Assembly (NCBI GenBank): GCA_012523465.1
Contig: JAAYIK010000016.1
Location: 62,001 to 126,000 of the forward strand
Length of the DNA stretch: 64,000 bases
Direction of reading: 5' to 3'
Source: Lysobacteraceae bacterium
GTDB lineage: Bacteria > Pseudomonadota > Gammaproteobacteria > Nitrococcales > AK92
A program made the position numbers and the translations under genes. Shown in pieces: positions 52,685-64,000 of the stretch (its first letter is position 1; each line of letters opens with the position of its first letter). Below the pieces are notes generated by a model. It saw only the letters and a list, made by a program, of their open reading frames with translations, had not been told where the DNA came from and searched no databases.

Positions 52685-53041
52685 TCAGGACAACGCGGCC
52701 TTGGCTTTTTCCGCCAGCGCGGCGAAGGCAGCAGCATCGCGGACGGCCAGATCGGCCAGCACCTTGCGGTCGATCTGCACGTTAGCCTTGTTCAGACCGT
52801 CGATGAAGCGGCTGTAGGACAAGCCGTTGAGGCGCGCGGCGGCGTTGATGCGCGCGATCCAGAGCGCGCGGAACTGGCGCTTGCGCTGCCGGCGGTCACG
52901 ATATGCATACTGTCCCGCCTTGGTCACCCGCTGCTTGGCGACCCGGAAGGACTTGCGGCCCATGTTGTAATAACCCTTCGCCTTCGCCAACACCTTCTTG
53001 TGGCGGGCCCGGGTGGTGACACCACTCTTTACTCTGGCCAT
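52685..53041 (-). CDS. rplT: 50S ribosomal protein L20
   Basis: L20 is an early 23S rRNA-binding protein and, in E. coli, a translational repressor of rpmI-rplT. The 118-residue product begins [25 protein letters not shown] and continues with [26 protein letters not shown], as in all L20 proteins. It follows rpmI after 37 bp. Confidence 0.98.
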   Translation of the reverse strand: MARVKSGVTTRARHKKVLAKAKGYYNMGRKSFRVAKQRVTKAGQYAYRDRRQRKRQFRALWIARINAAARLNGLSYSRFIDGLNKANVQIDRKVLADLAVRDAAAFAALAEKAKAALS

Positions 53042-53078
53042 CGATATTCTCCAGGAATGCTTGGTTTAGCGCTTGCCG

Positions 53079-53276
53079 TCACAGATACGGCAGCATGCGC
53101 GCCACGGCCGGGGTATCGACCTTGGCAATCAGGCCCGGGGTGCGCAGCTGGCGCTTCCGCTTGGTCGCTTTCTTGGTCAGGATGTGGTTGCGATAGCCCT
53201 GCCTGTGCTTGAAGCGGCCCGAAGCCGTCTTTCTGAAGCGCTTGGCAGCACCGCGGTTGGTTTTCAACTTCGCCAT
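53079..53276 (-). CDS. rpmI: 50S ribosomal protein L35
   Basis: L35 is a small, very basic large-subunit protein. The 65-residue product starts [20 protein letters not shown] and ends [12 protein letters not shown], matching the family over its full length. It lies between infC and rplT; the hairpin before it may set the ratio of IF-3 to L35/L20. Confidence 0.98.
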   Translation of the reverse strand: MAKLKTNRGAAKRFRKTASGRFKHRQGYRNHILTKKATKRKRQLRTPGLIAKVDTPAVARMLPYL

Positions 53277-53292
53277 TGTCGGTCTCCGCTGG

Positions 53293-53331
53293 AAAAAACA
53301 AGAGGCCCTATCCCCTTGGCTGGGGATAGGG
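53293..53331 (-). terminator. Terminator-like hairpin between infC and rpmI
   Basis: CCCTATCCCC/GGGGATAGGG (53306-53315 with 53322-53331) closes a 6-base loop and on the minus strand is followed by CCTCTTGTTTTTT. As rpmI must be expressed, it is probably a partial terminator or an attenuator. Control by L20 at this point is known in other bacteria but the RNA contacts differ between groups. Confidence 0.75.
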
Positions 53332-53345
53332 CGCGGATTCGGAAG

Positions 53346-53903
53346 TCACTTGCTCTTCTTGGGCGAGAGCATCATGACCATTTGCCGGCCTTCCAGCCGC
53401 GGCCTCTGGTCGACGACGCCGATGTCGCCCACGTCCTGCTCCACTCGTCCCAGCAGCCGCAGCCCCAGTTCCTGGTGGGCCATTTCACGCCCGCGGAAAC
53501 GCAGCGTGATCTTGGCCTTATCGCCATCCTCGAGAAAGCGCCGGACGTTGCGGATCTTGACCTGGTAGTCGCCCTCGTCGGTGCCAGGCCGGAACTTCAC
53601 TTCCTTGACCTGGATCTGCTTCTGCTTCTTGCGGGCGGCCTGCATGCGCTTGGCCTGCTCGAACCGATGCTTGCCGTAGTCCATGATGCGACAGACCGGC
53701 GGCTTCGCGTTCGGGTCGAGCTCAACCAGGTCGAGGTCGGCCTCTGCAGCCCTGTCGAGCGCTTCGTCCAGTGAAACGATGCCAATCTGGGTGCCATCCT
53801 GATCGATCAGGCGCACCTCAGGTGCCGTGATGGCCTCGTTGATACGCTTCTCGTCACCCGCAGGGGCGTTCCGATGCGTAGGCCTTCTGGGTCTCAGAGC
53901 GAT
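53346..53903 (-). CDS. infC: Translation initiation factor IF-3, non-standard ATC start
   Basis: IF-3 binds the 30S subunit, blocks subunit joining and checks start codons. The conserved core runs from [22 protein letters not shown], so the ORF beginning at GTG 53816 is too short. Reading back, the frame reaches an ATC at 53901-53903, with AGGAGG 8 bp upstream at the end of thrS and only CAC between the thrS stop and the ATC. infC genes classically start with AUU or another AUN codon, which lets IF-3 repress its own synthesis. This start gives 185 residues, the normal size. Domains: N-terminal to about 80, lysine-rich linker ([17 protein letters not shown]), C-terminal to the end. Confidence 0.93.
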   Translation of the reverse strand: MALRPRRPTHRNAPAGDEKRINEAITAPEVRLIDQDGTQIGIVSLDEALDRAAEADLDLVELDPNAKPPVCRIMDYGKHRFEQAKRMQAARKKQKQIQVKEVKFRPGTDEGDYQVKIRNVRRFLEDGDKAKITLRFRGREMAHQELGLRLLGRVEQDVGDIGVVDQRPRLEGRQMVMMLSPKKSK

Positions 53904-53906
53904 GTG

Positions 53907-55832
53907 TCAATCCTCCTGTTGGGTTACACCGCGCCGCGACAGTTCCCCATTCAAACGCTCCACCAGAGCGTCGATGCTCAGCGAGCCGAGATCCTCTCCG
54001 GCTCGGGTGCGTACGGCGACGGAATTGGACTCCTGCTCGCGATCGCCCACGACAAGCATGTAGGGCACGCGGCGGATCGTGTGCTCGCGAATTTTAAAGC
54101 CGATTTTCTCGTTTCTCAAGTCGGGCTTGGCGCGGACCCCCCTGGAAACAAGCTCTTCCGCGACCCTGGCGGCATACTCCCGCTGGCGATCGGTGATGTT
54201 CAAAACCACCACCTGGGTCGGCGCCAGCCACAGCGGCCAGGCGCCGGCGTAGTGCTCGGTCAGGATGCCGAAGAAGCGCTCGAAGGAACCGAGAATGGCC
54301 CGATGCAACATCACCGGCACCCGCTTGCTGCCATCCTCGGCGATGTAGTAGGCCCCCAGCCGACCCGGCATAGAAAAGTCGACCTGGATGGTGCCGCATT
54401 GCCACACGCGACCGATGGAGTCCTTGAGCGCGAACTCGATCTTGGGTCCGTAGAAGGCCCCCTCGCCCGGCTGCAGCCTGTACTCGAGCCCCTTGCTCTC
54501 GAGCGCCGTCGCCAGCGCCTGCTCGGCCTTGTCCCAGATCTCCTCGGAGCCAACCCGCTCTTCCGGGCGCGTGGACAGCGCCAGCTGCACCTCGTCGAAC
54601 CCGAAGTCGCGATAGACCTCGAACACCAAATCGATGAAGGCCGAGACCTCCGACTGGATCTGGTCCTCGGTGCAGAAGATGTGGGCGTCGTCCTGGGTGA
54701 AGCCGCGCACCCGCATCAGGCCGTGCAGCGTGCCTGACGGCTCGTTGCGGTGGCAGGAGCCGAACTCGGCCATGCGCAGCGGCAGGTCACGGTAGCTCTT
54801 CAGGCCCTGATTGAAGATCTGCACGTGGGCCGGGCAGTTCATGGGCTTCACCGCATAGGTCCGGCTCTCGGACTCGGTGACAAACATGTTCTCCCGGAAC
54901 TTCTCCCAGTGGCCCGACTTCTCCCACAGGGTCTTGTCAATCAGCTGCGGCGTGCGCACCTCCTGATAGCCGTGCTTGCGCAGCTTCTCACGGATGTAGT
55001 CCTGCAAGGTGACGTAAATCTTCCAGCCGTTGTCGTGCCAGAACACCATGCCGGGCGCCTCTTCCTGGATGTGGAAGAGCTCCTGGATGCGGGCAATCCG
55101 GCGATGGTCGCGCTTCTCCGCCTCTTCCAACTGCTGCAGGTAGGCCTTGAGCGCCTTCTTGTCGGGCCAGGCGGTGCCGTAGATGCGCTGCAGCATCTCG
55201 TTGCGGGAATCGCCGCGCCAGTAGGCACCGGCCACGCTCATCAGCTTGAACGCCTTGAGCTTGCCGGTGCTGGGTACGTGCGGGCCGCGACACAGGTCGA
55301 GGAACTCGCCCTGACGGTAGATGGAGATCTCCTCGTCTTCCGGGATCTCCTCGATGATCTGCGCCTTGTACTCCTCCCCTTCGGCGCGGAAAAAACGCAC
55401 CGCCTCGTCGCGATCCCAGACCTCGCGCGTGATCTTCAGGTCGCGCGCGGCGATCTCCACCATCTTGGCTTCGATGGCAGCCAGATCGTCCTCGGTGAAC
55501 GGACGCTTGTAGGCGAAATCGTAATAGAAGCCGTTCTCGATCACCGGGCCGATGGTGACCTGAGCCTCGGGAAACAGCTCCTTGACCGCGTGCGCCAGCA
55601 GGTGCGCGGTGGAATGGCGCAGGATCTCTATCCCATCCTCGTCGCGTTCGGTGACGATGGCGACCTCGGCATCCTGCTCGATGAGGTAGGAGGTGTCGAC
55701 CAGCTTACCGTCGACGCGGCCGGCCAAGGCCGCCCTAGCCAAACCTGGTCCGATCGACTCGGCGATTTCCTGCACCGTGACCGGACGGTCGAACTCGCGC
55801 TTGCTGCCGTCAGGAAGAGTAATGGATGGCAT
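53907..55832 (-). CDS. thrS: Threonine-tRNA ligase
   Basis: ThrS charges tRNA-Thr. The 641-residue product has a TGS domain (about 1-62), an editing domain (about 65-225) with [16 protein letters not shown] and the Cys/His zinc-like cluster, a class II core with [10 protein letters not shown] and [21 protein letters not shown], and the anticodon-binding domain at the C-terminus. The zinc ligands Cys and His are present in MNCPAH. Its last codons contain the infC ribosome-binding site. Confidence 0.97.
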   Translation of the reverse strand: MPSITLPDGSKREFDRPVTVQEIAESIGPGLARAALAGRVDGKLVDTSYLIEQDAEVAIVTERDEDGIEILRHSTAHLLAHAVKELFPEAQVTIGPVIENGFYYDFAYKRPFTEDDLAAIEAKMVEIAARDLKITREVWDRDEAVRFFRAEGEEYKAQIIEEIPEDEEISIYRQGEFLDLCRGPHVPSTGKLKAFKLMSVAGAYWRGDSRNEMLQRIYGTAWPDKKALKAYLQQLEEAEKRDHRRIARIQELFHIQEEAPGMVFWHDNGWKIYVTLQDYIREKLRKHGYQEVRTPQLIDKTLWEKSGHWEKFRENMFVTESESRTYAVKPMNCPAHVQIFNQGLKSYRDLPLRMAEFGSCHRNEPSGTLHGLMRVRGFTQDDAHIFCTEDQIQSEVSAFIDLVFEVYRDFGFDEVQLALSTRPEERVGSEEIWDKAEQALATALESKGLEYRLQPGEGAFYGPKIEFALKDSIGRVWQCGTIQVDFSMPGRLGAYYIAEDGSKRVPVMLHRAILGSFERFFGILTEHYAGAWPLWLAPTQVVVLNITDRQREYAARVAEELVSRGVRAKPDLRNEKIGFKIREHTIRRVPYMLVVGDREQESNSVAVRTRAGEDLGSLSIDALVERLNGELSRRGVTQQED

Positions 55833-55900
55833 GATGTTCTCCTATGCGGTGACCGATACGAGGGGCCACAACCGCAAGCCGAAGGCGCTTTGCACGCCAC

Positions 55901-55930
55901 AAAAGAAAAGCACCCTGGAGGGGGTGCTTT
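55901..55930 (-). terminator. Rho-independent terminator between tRNA-Val and thrS
   Basis: AAAGCACCC/GGGTGCTTT (55907-55915 with 55922-55930) with a short loop, followed on the minus strand by TCTTTTGT. It should end most tRNA-Val transcripts, so thrS probably has its own promoter in the 70 bp before its start. Confidence 0.85.
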
Positions 55931-55941
55931 CCTGGGTTGTT

Positions 55942-56018
55942 TGGTAGGCGCGATTGGACTCGAACCAACGACCCCCACCATGTCAAGGTGGTGCTCTAAC
56001 CAACTGAGCTACGCGCCT
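55942..56018 (-). tRNA. tRNA-Val (GAC)
   Basis: The minus strand gives a full 77-base cloverleaf: acceptor AGGCGCG/CGCGCCT, D-arm GCTCAGTTGGTTAGAGC, anticodon loop TTGACAT (anticodon GAC) on a CCACC/GGTGG stem, T-loop TTCGAGT, and encoded CCA. tRNA-Val directly before thrS is also seen in Pseudomonas. Confidence 0.97.
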
Positions 56019-56076
56019 TCAGGAGCTGCGTAATATAGCGAAGCCGGATGCGGCGAGCAAGAGGTGCGAGCGGCCA

Positions 56077-58101
<2,025 letters not shown>

Positions 58102-58172
58102 GGTGTTCGCGGCCGGGCGGTTTCTCGTATCATTACGATTTTGCCCGATTCAGTTCGACAGGAGATTCACCA

Positions 58173-59354
58173 TTGGACATTCAGTTGTCGCGCCGGGTTC
58201 AGCGGATCAAGCCTTCCCCGACACTGGCCGTGACCGCCAGGGCTGCGGAACTGAAAGCCGCTGGCCACGATATCATCGGCCTTGGTGCAGGCGAGCCCGA
58301 TTTCGATACGCCGGAGCATATCAAGGCGGCCGCCATTGCCGCCATCCAGAGCGGCCAGACCAAATATACCGCGGTCGACGGCATACCGGCGCTGAAGGAG
58401 GCGATCCAGGCGAAATTCAAGCGCGAGAACGGGCTGGAGTACAAGCTCAATCAGATCCTGGTCTCCGTCGGCGCCAAACACTCGCTGTACAACGTCATGG
58501 CCGCGGTGCTCGAGAGCGGCGATGAAATCATCGTCCCGGCGCCCTATTGGGTGTCGTACACCGACATGGCCATGCTCTGCGATGCCACGCCGGTGATCAT
58601 CAAGGCCGGCCAGGAGCAGAACTTCAAGATCACGCCGGAGCAGCTGGAGGCGGCCATCACGCCTAGAAGCAAGCTGTTCATCCTAAACAGCCCCTCCAAC
58701 CCCACCGGCGTCGCCTACACCAGGGAAGAGCTGCAGGCCCTGGGCGAGGTGCTGGAGCGGCATCCGCAAATCCTCATCGTCTCCGACGACATATACGAGC
58801 ACATCCTCTGGACCCCGGAGCCGTTCGTGAACATCGTCAACGCTTGCCCGCAGCTGCAGGACCGCACTGTGGTGGTCAACGGCGTCTCCAAGGCCTACGC
58901 CATGACCGGCTGGCGCATCGGCTATGCTGCCGGCCCGCAGCACGTGATTGCGGCGATGAGCAAGATCCAGGGGCAGTGCACCTCCAATCCCAACACCATC
59001 GCCCAGATCGCGGCGACGGCCGCTCTCAACGGCGACCAGAGCGTGATCCAGCCCATGCTGAAGGCATTCAAGGAACGCCACGACTTCGTGGTCAGCCGCC
59101 TCAACCGCATGCGGGGGGTGCGCTGCCTAGAGGCCCAAGGCACCTTCTACGCCTTCCCGCACGTGGAAGAAGCCATCCGCAACCTGGGGCTGAAGGACGA
59201 CGTCGAATTCGCCGAATACCTGATCAAGGCCGGCGTGGCCCTAGTGCCCGGTTCGGCCTTCGGCCTGGACGGCTACGCCCGGATCTCCTATGCCACCAGC
59301 ATGGAGAACCTGGAAAAGGCCATGGACCGGATGGAGCAAGCGCTGGCCGGATGA
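58173..59354 (+). CDS. Pyridoxal-phosphate aspartate aminotransferase (class I/II)
   Basis: This 393-residue enzyme resembles the Ib-subgroup aspartate aminotransferases found next to uvrB in Pseudomonas. I choose the TTG start at 58173 (DIQLSRRVQRIKPSPT follows) because AGGAG lies 8 bp upstream; a start at 58071 would add 34 residues running into uvrB. Features: GLGAGEPDFDTPEHIK, YTAVDGIPALKEAI, NSPSNPTGV, SDDIYEHI, and the Schiff-base Lys240 in VSKAYAMTGWRIGY, with substrate Arg near YARISYATS. Activity on aspartate is likely; prephenate or aromatic substrates are possible. Confidence 0.92.
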   Translation: MDIQLSRRVQRIKPSPTLAVTARAAELKAAGHDIIGLGAGEPDFDTPEHIKAAAIAAIQSGQTKYTAVDGIPALKEAIQAKFKRENGLEYKLNQILVSVGAKHSLYNVMAAVLESGDEIIVPAPYWVSYTDMAMLCDATPVIIKAGQEQNFKITPEQLEAAITPRSKLFILNSPSNPTGVAYTREELQALGEVLERHPQILIVSDDIYEHILWTPEPFVNIVNACPQLQDRTVVVNGVSKAYAMTGWRIGYAAGPQHVIAAMSKIQGQCTSNPNTIAQIAATAALNGDQSVIQPMLKAFKERHDFVVSRLNRMRGVRCLEAQGTFYAFPHVEEAIRNLGLKDDVEFAEYLIKAGVALVPGSAFGLDGYARISYATSMENLEKAMDRMEQALAG

Positions 59355-59382
59355 GCGGCCAGCCACCGTCCTGCCCGGGTGG

Positions 59383-59410
59383 TTGACGGCTCGGCCTGAA
59401 TCGGTAGAAT
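59383..59410 (+). promoter_or_regulatory. Promoter of tRNA-Asn
   Basis: TTGACG (59383-59388), a 16-bp spacer and TAGAAT (59405-59410) are followed by a GC-rich discriminator (AGCGGCC), as in stringently controlled stable-RNA promoters. The tRNA begins 20 bp after the -10. Confidence 0.8.
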
Positions 59411-59429
59411 AGCGGCCACAAACGGACAT

Positions 59430-59505
59430 TCCCCGGTAGCTCAGTCGGTAGAGCGGGTGACTGTTAATCACTAGGTCGGCGGTTCGAGCCCGTCCCGGGG
59501 AGCCA
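59430..59505 (+). tRNA. tRNA-Asn (GTT)
   Basis: A 76-base cloverleaf: acceptor TCCCCGG/CCGGGGA, D-arm GCTCAGTCGGTAGAGC, anticodon loop CTGTTAA (anticodon GTT), T-loop TTCGAGC, discriminator G and encoded CCA. It has its own promoter and terminator. Confidence 0.98.
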
Positions 59506-59514
59506 AACAAAAAA

Positions 59515-59546
59515 GGCCTCGGACAATCCTGTCCGAGGCCTTTTTT
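59515..59546. terminator. Rho-independent terminator after tRNA-Asn
   Basis: An 11-bp perfect stem (59515-59525 with 59530-59540), loop of four, followed by TTTTTT; a matching A-run in front makes it usable on both strands. Confidence 0.95.
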
Positions 59547-59986
59547 CGTCTGCCTGCCCTGGCGGCGAGGGCGCGCCTTGCACCTAGGCACGCCCTGTCC
59601 TCCCCTGCGAACGGAAAGACTCGGCCGTATCCAACATCGCCGCTCGGACACCGGCGGCGGCCGCCCCGGCCAATGCCCGTCCGATGGCATCCACAACCTC
59701 GTAAGCCGGCAACGTCATGTGCGGCGGTCCAGCGCGTCCCCGCGTGGTGATTTGAACCCTGGCGCACAATGACTTAAGGTCCACGCAGTCCGTGCATGGA
59801 AGGATGCGCGCGAAGCCGGTCTCGTCCACCGACTAGCGCTGGCACCAAGCTGCCAGGAGGCGGCTCATGCGGTTGCGGCCCTTTTCGCCCATCATCCGGC
59901 CCTGGCGTCGCCTCTTGAACTACCCCTGGCCGCGCCACTGTGTAAGGATTGCAGGTCAACCTGTCTTCACGGTCAAGGAGGCTGTC
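59547..59986. other. Intergenic stretch before pncA
   Basis: In these 440 bp I find no gene that I trust. A minus-strand frame (59584-59829, 81 codons) has a plausible helical end (YEVVDAIGRALAGAAAAGV) but no clear ribosome-binding site or family likeness. The pncA promoter should lie in the right half. Confidence 0.5.
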
Positions 59987-60640
59987 ATGAGCGCCAAAGT
60001 CACGGTCGACCGCGCCCGTACGGCAAGCTTCGACGTCGATGCGCAAAACACCTTCACGCCCGTATGCCCGGACGAGCTGCCGGTGGCAGGCGGCACCGAG
60101 ATCGTGCCGGAGCTGAACGCCATGGCACGGCTGGCCAGCCTGCGGCTCGGCTCCAAGGATGCCCACAGCCCCAAGGCCGTCTGGGTGGCGGACGCCGACA
60201 ATCCGCCCTTGTCGCCGCTGACCGGCCATGCCAACGCCGACATCCGCTGGCCGGTACATGCTGTGCCCGGCACCAAGGGCTTCGAGCTAATCGATGGCCT
60301 GCCTCCGGTGGAGAGCTACGACTTCTTTGTCTGGAAGGGGGTCGAGCCGCACATGCACCCCTACGGTGCCTGTTACCACGACCTGGCCAACCGCATGAGC
60401 ACCGGGGTCATCGAGTTCCTGCGGGATCGCGGCATCGACACCGTACTGGTCGGCGGCCTGGCGACGGACTATTGCGTCAAGAACACCGCCCTGCAGCTAC
60501 GCGAAGCCGGCTTCAGGGTGGTGCTCAACCTGGCGGCATGCCGGGGCGTGGCACCGGACACCACTGCCCAGGCCATCGAGGCGATGCGGGCAGCTGGCGT
60601 GATCCTGGTCGAATCGGCGGCCGAGATCCACAGTAAGTAA
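59987..60640 (+). CDS. pncA: Nicotinamidase
   Basis: Nicotinamidase converts nicotinamide to nicotinate for NAD salvage. The 217-residue isochorismatase-fold protein has the catalytic triad Asp18 (FDVDAQNTF), Lys117 (FFVWKGVEP) and Cys163 ([12 protein letters not shown]), and metal-binding residues around SKDAHSP. The family's WPxHC is WPVHA here, so the second Cys of that motif is Ala, which is not catalytic. I choose ATG 59987, preceded by AAGGAGG at the right distance; the track-length start at 59867 is rejected. The next gene, pncB, takes the product. Confidence 0.93.
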   Translation: MSAKVTVDRARTASFDVDAQNTFTPVCPDELPVAGGTEIVPELNAMARLASLRLGSKDAHSPKAVWVADADNPPLSPLTGHANADIRWPVHAVPGTKGFELIDGLPPVESYDFFVWKGVEPHMHPYGACYHDLANRMSTGVIEFLRDRGIDTVLVGGLATDYCVKNTALQLREAGFRVVLNLAACRGVAPDTTAQAIEAMRAAGVILVESAAEIHSK

Positions 60641-60659
60641 CCGAGTGCTGGATGCCATT

Positions 60660-61829
60660 ATGATCGAAAGCCTGCTCGATACGGATCTCTACAAATTCAC
60701 CATGATGCAAGCGGTGCTGCACCACTTCCCGGGCGCCGAAGTGGAGTACCGCTTCCGCTGCCGCGACGAGAACGTCGACCTGCGACCCTTTGCCGACGAG
60801 ATCCGTCAGCACGTGGCCGAGCTCTGCCGGCTGCGCTTCAGCGAGGAAGAGCTGGCTTTCCTGGGCAGCCTGCGCTTCATCAAGCCGGACTTCGTCGATT
60901 TCCTGCGGCTGTTCCATCTGCAAGAGCGCTACATCCACATCAGCAACGAAGGCGAGAACCTGGAAATCGTCATTCACGGCCCCTGGCTGCACACCATCCT
61001 GTTCGAGGTTCCGGTCCTCGCCATCGTCAGCGAAACCTACAACCGCAGCATGTACCCCAATCCCGACTACGCGGAGGGGAACCGGCGGCTGGACGAGAAG
61101 ATCCGCCTGGTGCGGACGCATCCGGGCGTCGAGCTGTTCCGCTTCTCCGATTTCGGCACCCGGCGCCGCTTCTCTCGCGACTGGCATCGGCACGTGATCG
61201 AACGGCTGCGGGACGAGCTGCCGCAGCACCTCAGCGGCACCAGCAACGTCTGGCTGGCCAAGGAACTGGGCCTGCTGCCCATCGGCACCATGGCACACGA
61301 GTTTCTGCAGGCTGCCCAGGCGCTGGGGCCACGGCTGGCCGACAGCCAGAAATTCGCCTTCGAGGTCTGGGCCGCCGAATACCGCGGCGACCTCGGCATT
61401 GCGCTATCCGACGTGGTCGGTGTCGACGCCTTCCTGCGCGATTTCGACCTGTATTTCTGCAAGCTCTTCGACGGCATGCGCCACGACTCCGGCGATCCCT
61501 TCGTCTGGACCGAGAAAGTGCTGGCGCACTATCGGCGCAACCGCATCGACCCGCGCACCAAGACCCTGGTCTACAGCGACGCCCTCACCTTCCCCAAGGC
61601 CCTGGCCATCTACGACCGCTTCAAGGGGCAGGCCCGGCTGGCGTTCGGCATCGGCACCAACCTGACCAACGATCTCGGCCACGAACCTCTAAACATCGTC
61701 ATCAAGATGACCCGCTGTAACGGCCAGCCGGTGGCCAAGCTCTCCGACAGCCCCGGCAAGACCATGTGCGAGGATGAGACGTACCTCGCCTATCTGCGCC
61801 AGGTCTTCAGCGTGCCGGAACCAGGCTGA
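60660..61829 (+). CDS. pncB: Nicotinate phosphoribosyltransferase
   Basis: PncB couples nicotinate and PRPP to nicotinate mononucleotide, the next step after PncA. The 389-residue product has the family start [16 protein letters not shown], the loop with [16 protein letters not shown], the phosphate-binding [12 protein letters not shown] and [11 protein letters not shown], and the C-terminal [10 protein letters not shown] choose ATG 60660; a GTG at 60645 would add five residues. Neither has a clear ribosome-binding site. It follows pncA by 19 bp, so the two form a pathway operon. Confidence 0.95.
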   Translation: MIESLLDTDLYKFTMMQAVLHHFPGAEVEYRFRCRDENVDLRPFADEIRQHVAELCRLRFSEEELAFLGSLRFIKPDFVDFLRLFHLQERYIHISNEGENLEIVIHGPWLHTILFEVPVLAIVSETYNRSMYPNPDYAEGNRRLDEKIRLVRTHPGVELFRFSDFGTRRRFSRDWHRHVIERLRDELPQHLSGTSNVWLAKELGLLPIGTMAHEFLQAAQALGPRLADSQKFAFEVWAAEYRGDLGIALSDVVGVDAFLRDFDLYFCKLFDGMRHDSGDPFVWTEKVLAHYRRNRIDPRTKTLVYSDALTFPKALAIYDRFKGQARLAFGIGTNLTNDLGHEPLNIVIKMTRCNGQPVAKLSDSPGKTMCEDETYLAYLRQVFSVPEPG

Positions 61830-61993
61830 GCCCCGGCCGCACGGCTCTTGCCAGCAGGCGTCGATTTGCGGCTACACTGTCCTTTGGCGGCCGCTGCTTT
61901 TAGAGTACCGGCGGCGCCATGATAGGCATTGGCGTGCGCGTCGCAGACAATAACCATGACGACACAGCGTTCGACGCGAGGGAGGAGGATGGC

Positions 61994-62518
61994 ATGAAGA
62001 GCTTGGTCGACCATCTGGCCCAATATGCGGCCTACCACCGTGACCGCCGCAACATCGCGAGTCATTTCATCGGCATCCCGCTGATCGTCATCGCCGTGGC
62101 GGTGCTGCTGTCGCGCCCCGGCATCGAAGCTGCCGGCCTGTGGCTGTCCCCGGCAGCTGCAGTGGCGCTAGCGGCGACGCTGTTCTATCTGCGCCTGGAT
62201 CTGCGCTACGGCGTGGTCATGGCGATTCTGCTGCTGCTCGCCCTCTGGCTCGGCGCAATCTTCGCCCAGGCTAGCACCGCCGCCTGGCTCGGTCTCGGCC
62301 TCGGCGGCTTCGTGGTCGGCTGGATCATCCAGTTCGTCGGCCACTACTACGAAGGTCGCAAGCCGGCGTTCTTCGACGATCTGGTCGGCCTCATCATCGG
62401 CCCCCTGTTCGTCGTGGCCGAAGCGAGCTTCATGCTTGGCATGCGCGCGGAGGTCCGCCGTCAGGTGGAAGAGCGCGCCGGTCCCACCTGCATCCGTGTC
62501 AGGCAGCCCGCCGCCTGA
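61994..62518 (+). CDS. Mpo1-like (DUF962) membrane protein
   Basis: This 174-residue protein belongs to the DUF962/Mpo1 family. It has the family start LVDHLAQYAAYHRDRRNIASHFIGIP, four hydrophobic helices (about 30-130), and the second signature IQFVGHYYEGRKPAFFDD, whose His and Asp may bind iron. Yeast Mpo1 is an Fe2+ dioxygenase that shortens 2-hydroxy fatty acids; the bacterial role is not known. I choose ATG 61994 because GGAGGAGG lies just upstream; the ATG at 61919 lacks one. Confidence 0.9.
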   Translation: MKSLVDHLAQYAAYHRDRRNIASHFIGIPLIVIAVAVLLSRPGIEAAGLWLSPAAAVALAATLFYLRLDLRYGVVMAILLLLALWLGAIFAQASTAAWLGLGLGGFVVGWIIQFVGHYYEGRKPAFFDDLVGLIIGPLFVVAEASFMLGMRAEVRRQVEERAGPTCIRVRQPAA

Positions 62519-62587
62519 TTGCCGGCGCCGCGCCTCTCCTCGCCCCTTCCCGGCTCGCCGGGTAGGGGCCGCAAGGACCCGTTGCCG

Positions 62588-63354
62588 ATGAAACTGCACG
62601 TTCTCTCCGACCTGCACCTGCGCCCTAGCTACGAGTTCAGCATTCCCGCCACCGATGCCGACCTCATCGTGCTGGCCGGCGACATCGGCCGCGGGCTGCA
62701 CGGCGTGCGCTGGGCCATGGCGGAAGCGGCACGACTGAACAAGCCCGTGGTGTATGTGTTCGGCAACCACGAGTTCTACACCTGCACCTTCCCTGATCTG
62801 GTGGAGGAGGCGCGCCGCCTCACCGTCGGCAGCCTGGTGCACGTGCTGGAGAACGAGCAGCTGACCTGGGGCGCCGTGCGCATCCTGGGCTGCACGCTCT
62901 GGACCGATTTCCTGCTGTACGGCGAGGAGCTGCGGGAGGAATGCATGGCCCTGGCCGAGAGCGTGCTCTACGACTACCAGGTGGTCCAGAGCGCCGATGG
63001 CGAGCCGTTGCGCGCCCGCCCACCCAGGAGCGCCACCGGCAATCGCGGCGCTGGCTGGAAGCCTGCCTGAGCGAGCCCTGGTCGGGCGCGACGGTGGTCG
63101 TCACCCACCACGTGCCCTGTCGGGAAGGAGCCCATCCCGATTACGACGGCCTCTTGACCTGCGCTTTCGTCTCCGACCTCATGCCGCTGATGGCCGCCCA
63201 CCCGATCGACCTATGGATCTGGGGCCATACCCATGCCAACCTGGACCTGCGGCGTGTTCGCCTCAGGATGGTGAGCAACCAGCGCGGCTATCCCGAGGAG
63301 AGGCTGCCAGGCCCGGAGTTCGACCCGGCCAAGGTGGTCGAAGTCGGCCGCTAG
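62588..63354 (+). pseudogene. Metallophosphoesterase, frameshifted
   Basis: A calcineurin-like phosphoesterase of about 255 residues. The first frame (ATG 62588) has the metal motifs LSDLHL, VLAGDIG and FGNHEFY and then stops at 63070 with a tail unlike the family. The second frame, reached near 63010-63025 in a C-rich run, carries the remaining motifs VTHHVP and WGHTHANLDL and stops at 63354. One lost base would join them. All metal-binding motifs survive, split between the two frames. The substrate is unknown. Such genes act on phosphodiesters. Confidence 0.85.
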
Positions 63355-63370
63355 AGGCCGACCCTCTTCT

Positions 63371-63622
63371 TCATCGGAATGGATTGGGAACCTCGCGAGG
63401 CGGCTGCACGCTGACCACATCCGGCAGATCGTCCGCCTGTTCCAGTGCGCGGACGGTGTCAGCCAGAATCCGCTGCAGCTGCCTGGCCCGGTTCAGCCCA
63501 GCCTTGTCGCGGGTGATCTCCAGATTGCCGTAGATGGAAATGCGATCGAGGCGGTTCTCTATCGTCAGCTCCTCGATTTGCAAGGATTCCGCTTCGTTCT
63601 CGAAAGGCCGTATGGTGTCCAT
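63371..63622 (-). CDS. Conserved small protein of unknown function
   Basis: An 83-residue acidic protein with ESLQIEELTIENRLDRISIYGNLEITRDKAGL in two parts and the helix RARQLQRILADTVRALEQ. The ATG at 63622 has GGAGG 4 bp upstream and the gene lies 19 bp after the nuclease gene, so both are probably in one transcript. I have seen similar short proteins in gammaproteobacteria but cannot give a function. Confidence 0.7.
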   Translation of the reverse strand: MDTIRPFENEAESLQIEELTIENRLDRISIYGNLEITRDKAGLNRARQLQRILADTVRALEQADDLPDVVSVQPPREVPNPFR

Positions 63623-63641
63623 CAGTCCTCCACGGCGCGTG

Positions 63642-64000
63642 TCAGCGTTGCCGGGGCGCCGGCAGCTCCAGCAGCTGCGCCTTGTCCGCTGCCGACAGCC
63701 AGGGCAGGAAATCGATGCCGGCCAGCTGCTCTAGCTCCGGCAGCCCTACCACCCGGTACTCGTCGCCCGGCTGATTCTCCGCCAGATAGGCGGCAGCCCG
63801 GCCCTGTTTCGGCTCATACACCAGCTTGTAAACATGGGTGGGCACCAGCACCCGACCGCCGATCTGCTGCAGCCGCTCTCCAAGGAACAAGGGACCGGTG
63901 ACGACGTACAGCTCCCCTTTCTCCCTGGCCAAAACCCGCACCGCCTCCTCGATCCGCGCCCAGAGGCGCTGATTGTTGCGCGGATGCTGAGGCACGATGT
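63642..64000 (-). CDS. DNA/RNA non-specific endonuclease, C-terminal part
   Basis: The last 119 codons of a NUC1-type nuclease. The conserved NxxPQ region survives as NIVPQHPRNNQRLWARIE, then YVVTGPLF and VLVPTHVYKLVYEP, as in Serratia-type nucleases that cut DNA and RNA outside the cytoplasm. The DRGH active-site motif and any signal peptide would be in the part beyond base 64000. The GTG at 63995 is not a real start; the frame is open to the edge. Confidence 0.88.
   Translation of the reverse strand, partial: IVPQHPRNNQRLWARIEEAVRVLAREKGELYVVTGPLFLGERLQQIGGRVLVPTHVYKLVYEPKQGRAAAYLAENQPGDEYRVVGLPELEQLAGIDFLPWLSAADKAQLLELPAPRQR

Noticed and set aside
59584..59829. Minus-strand frame of 81 codons before pncA
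   Set aside because: No ribosome-binding site, no family likeness, and no operon context; kept only as a note.

Overview
The window is GC-rich chromosomal DNA from a gammaproteobacterium. It carries recBCD, zipA, an SMC protein rather than MukB, a single-module QueF, and two conserved translation clusters in their usual order: rimP-nusA-infB-rbfA-truB-rpsO-pnp, and tRNA-Val-thrS-infC-rpmI-rplT-pheS-pheT-ihfA-merR-tRNA-Pro. SMC plus zipA argues against Enterobacterales and Vibrionales. The layout resembles Pseudomonadales, Chromatiales and their relatives, but I cannot name a genus. I see no phage, IS element, transposase, CRISPR array or defence island.

Layout: 1-5575 is a bacterial alpha-2-macroglobulin gene, cut by the window edge and carrying a frameshift. 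5691-9236 holds a cardiolipin-synthase-like PLD enzyme and a hybrid histidine kinase. 9352-17970 is recC-recB-recD. 18135-24383 holds DUF445, Hsp20, an outer-membrane-like protein coupled to a thiamine-binding protein, a Nudix hydrolase, a lipoprotein hydrolase and thiI. 24405-29999 holds zipA, smc, queF and a CysZ-like protein. 30215-33233 holds a small acidic protein and a REC-PAS-GGDEF-EAL protein. 33300-42160 is the nusA/infB operon with its promoter and leader. 42527-46318 is a potABCD polyamine importer. 46861-48149 holds a frameshifted wrbA, a candidate small RNA under a CRP-like site and a frameshifted outer-membrane barrel gene. 48320-56018 is the tRNA-Pro to tRNA-Val translation cluster. 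56077-59505 holds uvrB, an aminotransferase and tRNA-Asn. 59987-64000 holds NAD-salvage genes pncA and pncB, an Mpo1-like membrane protein, a frameshifted metallophosphoesterase, a small conserved protein and a partial nuclease.

Most of the window is core housekeeping: recombination repair, chromosome segregation, division, translation and polyamine uptake. The points worth a second look are four small frameshifts, all in non-essential genes; an alpha-2-macroglobulin without its thioester cysteine; a GGDEF/EAL protein whose EAL domain lacks the general-base glutamate; a ThiI without rhodanese domain; and an unannotated structured RNA candidate downstream of wrbA. I found no clear new multi-gene system.
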